From the NCBI GenBank assembly GCA_948567375.1, contig OX419755.1, positions 42,785,001-42,849,000 of the forward strand: a DNA stretch of 64,000 bases, in the 5' to 3' direction. Under the pieces are notes generated by a model. That model did not search any database, had not been told where the DNA came from, and saw nothing but the letters and a program-made list of their open reading frames with translations. Every line of letters starts with the position of its first letter. Position 1 is the stretch's first letter. This document shows, piece by piece, positions 55,001 through 64,000 of this stretch. This DNA is from Lunularia cruciata (lineage: Eukaryota; Streptophyta; Marchantiopsida; Lunulariales; Lunulariaceae). Made by a program: the position numbers and the translations under genes.

Positions 55001-57139
55001 CAAAGGCCGTTCTAGCTAGCAACTCCTCTAGTCTAGCCGCTACTGCCTACCATAAACCATTGGTTGTTGAACGGATCCCATGCTCCTCAACCAAGTCAGC
55101 TCCACTACCAACCACCTCTGCTCTAGCAGTAGGAACCGCACCATCCCTACTCTCACACAGCATGGCAGCCAACCGGAATATTGGGGCTAGGTCAACTCCC
55201 AATGTAAACATATCACTGGCCAAAAACAAGGACACCACATAATCAGTTGAGCCACCTCCAACATCATGCTAGACTCAATCTGTGTAGTAGTAGGTGGCTG
55301 ACTAGCAGGTAGTCCATCATGCACTCCATCACCACCTACCACACCTACACTAGGACGTGTAGGAACCATGGATGTTGTCTGCAATGCCTCAGATAGTGTG
55401 AAAGACTGGGGAAGTCTGACATGTCTCCCAACCTCTCCTCTATGTGGGTCCAACTCCACTGATGCTCCTCTAGGCTCTAGAGCATGTATTGCATTCCTAG
55501 TCACTGCTGCAAATGCATCCACCTATGCTGCTCCGCACATGAAGTCCAAAGCATCTCTATCACCAGCATATGAGGTGGAAGCCTTGGCACCTGAATCTGA
55601 TCTCCTCTGAGCAATAGCCATACTAGCCAATCTCTGCTCCAATTGCTCAATCCAAGTAGCCATAATTGTGTCAGAAGTAAGGGTTGGTACTGCACCCTTA
55701 CTAGGTGTAGATCCTCTACCACCACCTCGTCCTCCATGAAGTGGAGTTCCTCTACTACTTGCCATAGTAGCCTTACCACTCCGTAACTCCGAGTGTAGGT
55801 TAAAACACCAATCATTAGTGTGACCAAATCTGTGGTAGTGCTCACACTGCCTCTGTGCTGGCTGTGATGCACCAGAGGTATCAAGTCCGCTGCCCTGAGT
55901 ACACTTTCTCCTATGGTGAGGTCCATCACAAGTCCAACAAGCAACACTACCACTCACTGGCTGCTGCTGACCCGCAAATGAAGGTAAAGGTCTAACTCTA
56001 CTAGGCCCTCCACTCGCTCCATAGGATCTAGGCTGTCCACCCTATCCTCAAAAACCAATCGGGCATGGTGCACTCTGCTGCACTCTAAAAGAAGTCACAA
56101 TTGTGGATGAGGTCTCCCTACCAAATCCAGATGTCACCACTCTCTCCTCCACCATGTTGAGCTTAATATGCTTAGCCAAACCAAAGACCACTCCCAAAGT
56201 GGGCAAAGTAGCCTACAACAATGTAGCATCACGAACTCTACATTGTAACTCCACGTCTTGTATCCCATACCAAAACTAGACTGCCTGGGCCACAGTAACT
56301 CCTTGAGTGAAACTGATCAGCCACCTCATGCAAGTGTATGCCTCACGTAGGCTTTCTCCAGCCTTCCGTTGGAACTCTTGCAAGCTCCTCAGCTTGTCAG
56401 TCCGCACTCCCTGGTAGTTCTACCTCAAACACAGGAAGGACTCCACCATGAGGTTAAACCCTAGTACCACACCACCTCCTATAGTGGTACCTCCACTCGT
56501 AGTAGCACTATCTTTAGCTAGTGCACCTCCACTAGCTCCACGAACACTACTTGAGCTAGAACTTGTAGGTATAGCCGATCTACTCTTTGCCACCAAGCCT
56601 GAAGTGATGGAGATATAATATGGAGACCAATACTATCTCCATAACTCAATTTCCTCCAAATGAGCTCTCCTGAACTCATGGTAGTCATCCATTGGTGGAC
56701 CTTCCAAGTGCTAAAACAACCCCTTCCATGCCATGAAGGGTATGAACAAAGTCGGGTTCCGCATCTGCTGCAAATCACACCAACTATCAAATTCCTGGAT
56801 GAAGTCATCTAACTTAATAGTACCCACTATACCAGAGTAGTGCCTTAGGCCTTTGGAGGGCCCATAAATCTTGTCCATGTCCCACAACAACGGTGCAGAC
56901 ACACAAAGTGCACTCTCAACTGAATCAGCTCCTATGTCAAACTCCAACTCAAAGTCAATCTCCTCCCTCACTGGGACTTGAGATACAAGCTGATACCGAA
57001 TGCCACTCCGAGTAAACCCACTATGTACTATAGGGCTATCTCCTTTGGAATCTCCAACAAACTCCATCGTGACAAAGTAACCACAACTGCAACCGCAAAT
57101 CGCAACTGCAAGTACCCCACCAAGTGCCAAAATCACCAA
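55001..57139 (-). pseudogene. Element C gag with two zinc knuckles
   Basis: The first ORF start region reads FDIGADSVESALC and GIVGTIKLDDFIQEFDSWCD (56711-57139), then a capsid-like part down to 56150. The first knuckle CWTCDGPHHRRKC is at 55901-55939 (complete), and the second, CEHYHRFGHTNDWC, at 55805-55846 (one Cys is Tyr). HGGRGGGRG follows, an RNA-binding-type Gly/Arg run. A Pro-rich tail ends near 55200. Confidence 0.8.
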
Positions 57140-58788
57140 GTGCCGATATCAACTAAGCACCACCCACTAATGTAACTCTAACCGAGATAACTACACTAGG
57201 GGAAAGGGCAACCTATAACCTGCCATCATAACACGCACTCTCAAGGTCTGTAGGTAATCACTTCCTACCCCACCAGGGAGAAACAAAGGTAGTCTGACTG
57301 GTCATCACTCAAGCCTCACTACCGAAAGCGCACCAATGCTCAGAAATTAGGGCACCTCACACAAACATGGTGCACAAACAGGAAGTAGAGAATGGAGGGG
57401 GTCCAATCACAAGAAATCTAAACAAAAACCCTCCATCTCCTAACACAACACGGGACTAACTCTGCCACCATTTGGCATTTGACATAAGAGAAGTTTGTAT
57501 CTAAGTCCTAAGCTACCAGGATCACCAAGAATGTGATCAAACTGCCTCTCCTAGCCAAAGCTACATGTGTATAGATAACAATGGCACAGTCATTAGGACA
57601 ATAAGTGTAGGTGGACTAGTTGGCTAGGGCACTAGGAACAAGAGATCTAGGGGTCAAACCTTGTTGCACACAATCTAGCAGGATGGGCAAATTCTGCCAA
57701 CCAATGACCAAGATCTACTGTAAACTAGCTAGCCTCACACTAGCAAGCTGGCTTGCTGGCCCTTCTAGGCCTTCGTAGCCTCTCATAGCCCACAGCCCTA
57801 TGCCTTGAAGCCTTGAAATGCCAAAATTAGGCCTTTCTTCTTGCCACTTCAAACCTCCTCCAAAATTGGTGAAACTTCTCCAAACTAGCAAAAGTCCTCC
57901 AAATCTAGCCAAAATCTAACGTAAAATCTTACGTAAACCCTAAAGTTGGTTGTTTGCTAAATCCCCCGCTAACTTCCCACTTGAGCCAAATTTACAACAC
58001 GGGTTTCTCCAAATCACAAATTCATGAGAATAGCTTCCCAACTCCACCTTCAATTTGACTTTTTGAGCCCAACTCGTAGCAAATTGGTCCCGTCTTCACT
58101 TCCACAGCTCAAAATCACAACCACTGCTCAAAATTTGCTCCTTCTTTGCTTGGAATTTGGCCAGTGCTTCCGCACACCGTCTGCCTAACTGCCAAATCTA
58201 CATCAATTGAACAAGTTTCTACACATTAGGGAAACATTGAACTTGAATCGAGCTACCAACGATCCACCGAGCTTGGAGATACCACCAACACTCAAAGTTC
58301 CTGCATCCAATTTCCCCCTGACTTCACTTCTTTGATGTAATTCAATTGTTTACCACTCTCAACTCAACTCAACTCAGATCAGTACTTGATCTGTCACTCT
58401 ATAAACTACCAACAACTAGGTATTGATTACAATCAAGCCACACCCACTCCATCATAGAGAATCCAGGTGATGCTCACTGGCCTCTGTCCACCATAGCTAG
58501 GAACTCGAAGGCTCAACATCAGAGAAGTGAGCTCTTAGGAGCTGCACTTTGAAAGTATACCCCTTGGACTCAAGCTAGATCTGAACCCTAAGGGTCCCAC
58601 TGACGGCACACTTGACGGTGCAAATGGTGCAAAGTGATGGTGGGCCTCATCGTGAAGTCAATATCCCAAACACAAAATCTGACCGTCAGAAAGTAGTCTC
58701 TGAGAAACTGCTGAAATAACTCTAACTACTATCACTGGAACTCCAGTGTCCGAGCAATCTAGATGCGATACTACAAATGACGTGACAT
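57140..58788 (-). other. 5' terminal region of element C (leader and presumed LTR)
   Basis: No coding sequence seen. A candidate primer binding site lies at 57451-57470. If right, 57473-58788 would be a 1.3-kb 5' LTR, but no matching 3' LTR of that size exists at the left end, so this stays a proposal. The right copy of the 42-bp repeat is at 58345-58386. Confidence 0.4.
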
Positions 58789-59500
58789 CTATTGCAAAAT
58801 TTGGAGGACATCTTGAAGATGTTGCTTGTGTTCCATCATCATCTTCCTATAGACTAAGATGTCATCAAGAATAATAACAAATTTGTCTAGGTAAAGATGA
58901 AATATATCATTCATCAAACTCATGAAAGTGGCTAGTGCGTTGGTGATGCCAAACAACATCACCAAGTACTCAAAGTGACTATACCTTGTTTGAAAGGCAA
59001 TTTTTTGTTTGTCTTTTTTATCTCCTAAGGATAGGAGACCTTAATAGAAACACAGCCTATCATACATAACATCCTTCCAAATTTCACCAAACCACTTTTC
59101 ATCTTTAGATGATATATCTAGTTCTTGGTATTAGTCTTCCTTTGTGATCCTAATTTGGTTGTAACCGCTCCATAGATCAAGTTTGGTGAAGTATTATGCC
59201 ACATTGAGTTGATTGAATAGGTAATAAGTATTTTTTTCTTCACCATTTATTGATTTAGACCCAAGTAGTCAATGCATATGCACATTATACCATCATTATC
59301 TTCACAAACAACACAAGAGCCCCATATGGTGATATGGGTTAGATAAACCCTTTTGGTGGCATATCCTTGATTTGAGCAGTAACTCCTCTACCTCATGAGG
59401 TGATAGTCAATATTGGGCATTACAAGGAGGTGTCTTTCCAAGAAGTATTCCAATTTTATGATCTACTTTCCTTTTTGGTGATAATCCTAAAGGTAAATCA
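58789..59500 (-). pseudogene. Element K reverse transcriptase (fingers and palm)
   Basis: GIMCICIDYLGLNK (about 59260-59300), motif A YFTKLDLWSGYNQIRITKED (59141-59200), [20 protein letters not shown], and motif [10 protein letters not shown] with LDD at 58861-58869. A K-family LTR fragment of about 85 bp (59050-59134, ending TTCTTGGTATTA) is inserted between motif A and the next block. Confidence 0.85.
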
Positions 59501-61120
59501 TCCAAAAAGACATCTTGAAGCTCATTTGTAGAGGAGGACTCTAAAATCATCAAAATGGAGATCAAGTGCCTCTAGGAAGATGAGTACAACAATTGTTGGC
59601 CATGTACACCACTCAGCCATAATTGTAAAAAAAAATTTGTTATGCTTGAGCCCCTCCTTCTTGTGGGACTCCATCTTTTCTTTCTTCAACCCGTCCTTGT
59701 TCTCCTTGGAGCGGTCATGCTTCTTGGTCTCAAAACTGAATGTTGCCCAATTCCATAGGTAATAGTCTACCAAAGTGAGATCTTTCAGCCTATATTTTTG
59801 AGTCAAGACTACCTCTTCACCTCCTCCAAGTAACCTTGCTTTGAGCATAAGCAATGGCTTCAAAAACAATGTGAGGTTTTTGTATCATTAACTCTTGGAA
59901 AATTTGTTCTTTAAACCCTTGTTTGAAAATTTCAAAAGCTTCTATGGGACTCATATTGGTTATTGCAACCTATAGATCAAGAAATGTCTCCACGTACTCT
60001 TGTATATTGTTCTTCTACTTCAACCTCCATAATCAAGTTAAGGCCATTTGCATGGAATCCAAGAATTGGAAATCTTCAACATCCCTTCTTGCAATATCAT
60101 CAAGTGATCACTCTTCTTCTACCAACATTGATTGTTTCTAAGTATCATACTATATGAAGGCTATATTGGTCAATTACCCACATGCAGACATGCTTGCGGA
60201 ATGATTGGTGATCTTGGTTGCAAATAAGCAAAAAAATCTATTTATTCTTGAAATCTAGTTTTCTAATACTCCCATGGAATGCTATCCCTTGTAAGACTCA
60301 ATGTTGCATATTTTCTTCATCCATAGTAACAATGGGACTTCATTGTTGACTAGGGTTGGTGTTATTAGCATGATTGACTCTTTAGGTACATTGATCATTA
60401 CATCATGGGTTTTGGGATGGTTCTTCTTCTTGCATTATGTGCTCATTCATAAAGGTATGTACTTGATTTTGCAATGCTTCCATTATCATCTTGATCTCCC
60501 AAAACAACATCCCTTGCATTCCTTGCATCAGATCTTGCAACTATGGCTCCATGATTTGTACACATGAAAAATGTTCAATAACTACTTCCTACTTCAATAG
60601 ATGTTCAATATGATCACTCAAGAGGAAGTATGGACTATGGGACTACCATTGGAACCTCAAAGGCTATCACTTGTTGATAATATTCCTCACCAAAATTTGG
60701 GTCTATGCAATCCCTAAACATCATTTTTGGTCTAACCAAATAGTAGATTTCTACTTGAGTGTTGAAAAGGATCTGGTATATTCAGATCCATGCATCATAC
60801 AAAAATGTAGATTTTCAAATTCCACTCTCTATGATATATATCTCTAGAATCATAAGGTTTGACAAATTCATCACTATGTCCATGAACTGTACTCAAAAAT
60901 GGTAAACAAGATATACTCTCACTTGCTCATGCTTGATGTACATAATCTTGATGTGAAACATATTCAAGAACAAAAAGCAAAAATTGTCTGTGTGGAGCTT
61001 CCATCTCATCCTCTTCAAAACACCTCTAATATATTGATTGCACTACATTTTCCCCTCTTGAAATTACTCAATCTCAATAGCTTGTGTTCCTCTTGGGTGA
61101 TCCACTCTTAGATTAAAACA
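59501..61120 (-). pseudogene. Element K gag and protease region
   Basis: Gag core around 59830-60010 reads AITNMSPIEAFEIFKQGFKE then IFQELMIQKPHIVFEAIAYA. The N-terminal part, further right, includes VLQGIAFHGSIRKLDF. A Lys-rich stretch at 59640-59720 separates it from RT. I could not identify the protease active site with confidence. Stops are frequent. Confidence 0.65.
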
Positions 61121-61136
61121 CCTACTCTAATACCAT

Positions 61137-61728
61137 TGTAATGTTTTGAGGACAAGAGAACCCCCATGAGAAACACAAGAAAAGAAACACAAGGCTTCAA
61201 CTCTCAATACTTTGATGCCCCCAAAAGAGCACCTTGTCTTTATTATATAGCAAACATGACCTCAAAGGAGCTCCACCTTTGGACTAGATACATGGATTTT
61301 TGACTTTTTAGTGAGTTCCACCCTTAGATTAGTTGCATAAATGGGTGATCTATTGGTCCTTGTCCTATTTTGTTGGTCAAACAAGCTTGACTAGAGAGAA
61401 TATTTAGGGAATCTTCTTATATGAAGCTCAAAACAACATGGGTGAGGTACCATTGGGAAGTTCTCAATGAGACAAATAGGGGGGAAGATTACATCTCTTT
61501 TGTGAGTCGGAGAGAATATTTCCATTTTTGAGGCCTAATTCATCTATTTAGGCCTTCAAAATTAGCTCTAGAGCTTTTAAGATGTTCTCAATCTTTGCTC
61601 TATTAGTGGAAGTACTCTTTTGGTTACACTTCTATATCATCTATTTAGATGATCATATATGACATATTTCCATATATTACCAATCCAATTTCCACCTCTA
61701 GATAATATATCTAGCTAATGGTATTACA
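61137..61728 (-). repeat. 5' LTR of element K
   Basis: 592 bp, TGTAATGTTTTGAGG to GGTATTACA, next to the primer site and to the AGAGC duplication copy. It matches I1, I2, I3 and I5 throughout. Confidence 0.88.
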
Positions 61729-61869
61729 AGAGCCCTATACCCAAGTTGTCTATAAATACCAGAGCCCAAGCTCAATCTAGAAATTAAGAGTTTTTCTCAC
61801 TTGAGATGTCTAATATGATATTCCACTCTCTTATTTCTCTCTTTGGTCTTTTATATTTACATTGGAATC

Positions 61870-63468
61870 AAAAATAAATGGGATGGATGAGACTTTACGG
61901 GTCACCAAATCCACTTCTTCCAAACCATTTTCATTTCCATGTCTATGTGCTACCAAAGTATCATCTCACCACCAAATGCACTTCTTCCAAACCATTATGA
62001 TTTCCATGCCCATGAACTACCAAAGTATCATCTCATGTAGTTCATCATTTCATATCATGGGTAAAATTTATTAAATGCAATCACCTTGTTTGATGAACCA
62101 TTGATCATTCCAATTGATGAACCATTGATAATTCCAATTGATGAACCATTGATAATTCCAATTGTAACTTATGGAAGTGGTGGACATATTGTTTCTATAT
62201 ATTAAATTAGATAATTTCAAGTAGGTAGCTTGGTAGAATATTAGTCATGATTGCAATATCAAAGTTATCATTGTTCTACAATAAAAGATTGAGCATCTTA
62301 CTCTATTCTTGGAAGAGAAGTATAATGATACTCAACAAAAAAAATAAGTAGAGAGAGCAATATTTGAGATGAAGAAGATGAATTTTGATTTCCAAAGCCA
62401 AAGATATTTGAAGACAAGAATCTACTAAGTGTAATAGAGAATTTTGTGTGTAATCTACCAAGTGAATTTTGTTTTTTTACATTGGTATTAGAGCAAGAAT
62501 GGGATGGCTGGAATTTATGGACCACCAAATCCGTTTTTTCCAACCTATTAGTATTTTGTATCCATGTACTACCCAAGTATCATTTCACACAATTCGTCAT
62601 CTCACGCTTTTGGTAGAATTTTTTGAATGTGATCACTTTGTTTAATGAACACTAAGTACTTCTAATTGTAACTTATGGAGAATGGTGAACGTGTTGCATC
62701 TTCATATTAACTTAGATAAATTATAATTAGTTTAATAGAGTATTAGCTATGGCAAAAATGTCCAAAGTTATCATTGCCATGTAGTAACAAATCAAGTACC
62801 TTACTTGATTGGTTTTAGAAGAATGAGATATCAATGACAAGAGCATGTAGAGAGAGCACCATTTCAAGAAGGAGAAAAGCAAATCTAATTTTTGAAGCCC
62901 AAGGTATTTAAAGGTAAAAGCCTCTTATGTGCAATGAAGAATTTTGTGTTCTACTCCTTTGATTGTGAATGATATTTTGAAGCTACATATCTTCAAGTTG
63001 AACTAAGACAAATTCTCTTGGCTTCAAGCCAATTGGATGGAGTGGCAAAAATATGATGGCGATTCTAAGTGAAGCAAGCTGAATGGCAGTTTGTTACACT
63101 AATCTTGACATGAGAAGAATCCAAAAGTGCAATAATTGGGCAATTTTAAGCTGTAAATACCACACAAACAAACAAGATAGTTGGCAAAATTGAACCAAAT
63201 TGGCTCTATAAGATGCTACATCACCAATTCTAGAACACCATAATGAAAATTCTAAATATATTAGAAGATGAAGGTATGGATCAATTTTTGAGGGGCTTGA
63301 TGTCACCCACTAAATTGGAAGTAACCATGCAAGAGCCCAAACACTTGGAGGAAGCCATGTAGTTGGTTGAGCGCTTTGATTCCTTGGTTATAACAACTTG
63401 GTCTCAACCTCAACCTTCATAAAACCTACCCACACACTACACACGGGTGGAAGAACCCACAACAATGA
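61870..63468 (+). pseudogene. Element N leader and gag with internal duplication
   Basis: The segment beginning ACATTGG.AT..GAGCA-like primer site, then GGGATGGATG...CCAAATCCACTTC, occurs at 61857 and again at 62478 (ACATTGGTATTAGAGC), each followed by the gag start. Leader plus gag N-terminus is therefore duplicated in tandem with a period of about 620 bp. A 24-bp unit (TTGATGAACCATTGATAATTC) is repeated three times at about 62089-62163. Gag core resumes at 62940-63420, broken by many stops. Confidence 0.72.
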
Positions 63469-64000
63469 TGTAAAAGACCAAGACTGAGGAGAGAAACAGA
63501 AGAATGGAAGATCACATTGGAATACTTGAATGAAGGAAAAACTTGAATGCCTTACATGAGCTTTGGCTTTGGTATTTATAGGGAGCATACAAGGCTCTTG
63601 GGAAGCTTCCTTAAGTCACTTTCTTGGCATGCAAGCCAAGTTCACTGAGAAGCTTCCTTCTAGAAGTTGCCTACTTGGGGTGCAAGTTAAGTTAGTCTGA
63701 AGCTTCTAGAAGCTGCCTACTTGGGGTGCAAGCTAAGCTAGCCGAGAAGCTTCCCAAGAAGTTTCTTACATATTTCCAGAATATTCTAGGCTAATTTGGC
63801 CTATTTTCTACTTTGTTAGCCCTAACTAACTTCATTGCTAAATTCCATATTGTTATATATTCTCTTATTGCTAGTTGATGATGTCCTCGTTGCCAGTGAA
63901 GTTTCAAACTCCTAGGTGGCTGTTTGTGTATTCTTGAAATGAGAAAGAGGTTCTCATGTGGCATCATGAAAGAGATACCCTTTCTGAAGGACCTTGTACT
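63469..64000 (-). mobile_element. Chromovirus P (A/B family), 3' end only
   Basis: 3' LTR 63469-63857 (389 bp, TGTAAAAGACC to TGTTATA), a purine tract complement next to it, and then the start of the chromodomain end as in element A (CTCGTTGCCAGTGAAG). It is inserted in the N gag at 63468. The element continues beyond the window. Confidence 0.85.

Larger units (their letters stand above)
48866..58788 (-). mobile_element. Ty3-type element C encoding a cytosine methyltransferase and a PHD finger
   Basis: About 9.9 kb inserted in the RT of K (K reads ...HLQDVLQIL on the right at 58789 and continues LKSE on the left at 48865). Domain order on the minus strand: gag with two zinc knuckles, protease, C5 DNA methyltransferase, RT, RNase H, integrase, PHD finger. 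This is a Ty3-type order with two extra chromatin-related domains. Paired full LTRs are not evident. A perfect 42-bp direct repeat lies at 48994-49035 and 58345-58386, and a candidate primer site (minus-strand TGGTGGCAGAGTTAGTCCCG) is at 57451-57470. Exact ends are uncertain by tens of bases. Element E in this window is a relative. Confidence 0.85.
45624..61728 (-). mobile_element. Ty3-type element K, nested in N, itself split by L and C
   Basis: The 5' LTR is 61137-61728 and the 3' LTR 45624-46188. GGAGC (45619-45623) and AGAGC (61729-61733) form a 4-of-5 target duplication. Primer binding site: complement of CTCTAATACCA ending at 61135, an initiator-Met-like match. Gag, RT, RNase H and integrase follow in Ty3 order on the minus strand, interrupted by C (about 48866-58788, inside RT) and L (47117-47609, inside integrase). 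Without the guests K would be about 5.7 kb. The solo LTRs I1, I2, I3 and I5 belong to this family. Confidence 0.85.
45383..64000 (+). mobile_element. Chromovirus N (A/B family), split by K and P, runs off the window
   Basis: The 5' LTR lies in two halves: 45383-45623 and 61734-61860, joined across inserted element K. Right of it are the primer-site region TTACATTGGAATC (61857-61869) and gag leader, in the same order as B. The gag and leader are present twice (see the 61870-63468 entry). At 63469 element P is inserted. The pol part and 3' LTR lie beyond the window. Confidence 0.8.

Noticed and set aside
45624-61728. Element K as a Ty1/copia element
   Set aside because: RT and RNase H precede integrase in the reading direction. 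Copia elements have integrase first.

Overview
The window looks like a repeat-rich stretch of a land-plant nuclear genome. A moss or other bryophyte is my best guess, not a certainty. It is mostly AT-rich, CpG-poor sequence made of nested, heavily mutated retrotransposons. One CpG-rich island of about 7 kb (roughly 21.06-28.17 kb) carries the only intact gene I can defend: an intronless plant-type enoyl-CoA delta-isomerase on the minus strand at 26408-27127. There are no bacterial operons, ribosome binding sites, CRISPR arrays, rRNA or tRNA genes that I can see.

Repeat families, named here by letter. A/B/D/H/L/N/P: a Ty3-type chromovirus family with 365-490 bp LTRs, an initiator-Met-like primer binding site, a C-terminal chromodomain, and LTRs full of GAAnnTTC heat-shock-element-like arrays. 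C/E: a second Ty3-type family whose reading order is gag, protease, cytosine-5 DNA methyltransferase, reverse transcriptase, RNase H, integrase, PHD finger. F/G: a third LTR family. K with I1-I5: a fourth Ty3-type family and its solo LTRs. J1-J6: a non-LTR element with a CCHC motif and a restriction-like endonuclease signature.

Layout. 1-17.5 kb is a plus-strand C/E-family element (E) broken open by F (itself holding chromovirus A) and by chromovirus D (itself holding solo LTRs G and H), then by solo LTR I1. 17.5-21.06 kb holds AT-rich sequence and non-LTR copy J1, split by solo LTR I2, which is split by solo LTR I3. 21.06-28.17 kb is the CpG-rich island with J 3' ends near its borders. 28.2-32.6 kb holds non-LTR copies J5, J2 and J4. 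32.6-37.87 kb is largely anonymous, with a broken Glu/Lys-rich reading frame at 35.1-37.5 kb. 37872-43518 is chromovirus B with both LTRs. 44.46-45.06 kb is a threefold tandem repeat of about 207 bp. From 45383 to the end is one chromovirus N, opened in its 5' LTR by K (45624-61728), which contains solo LTR L and the roughly 9.9-kb methyltransferase/PHD element C. C contains solo LTR I5. Chromovirus P enters N at 63469.

Most nesting steps are supported by 4- or 5-bp target-site duplications or by reading frames that resume across the insertion. All transposon genes seen carry stops or frameshifts, so this is a graveyard. The elements can still be ordered in time, and element C records a domain combination (a DNA methylation writer plus a histone reader on one retroelement) that I consider the most interesting content here.
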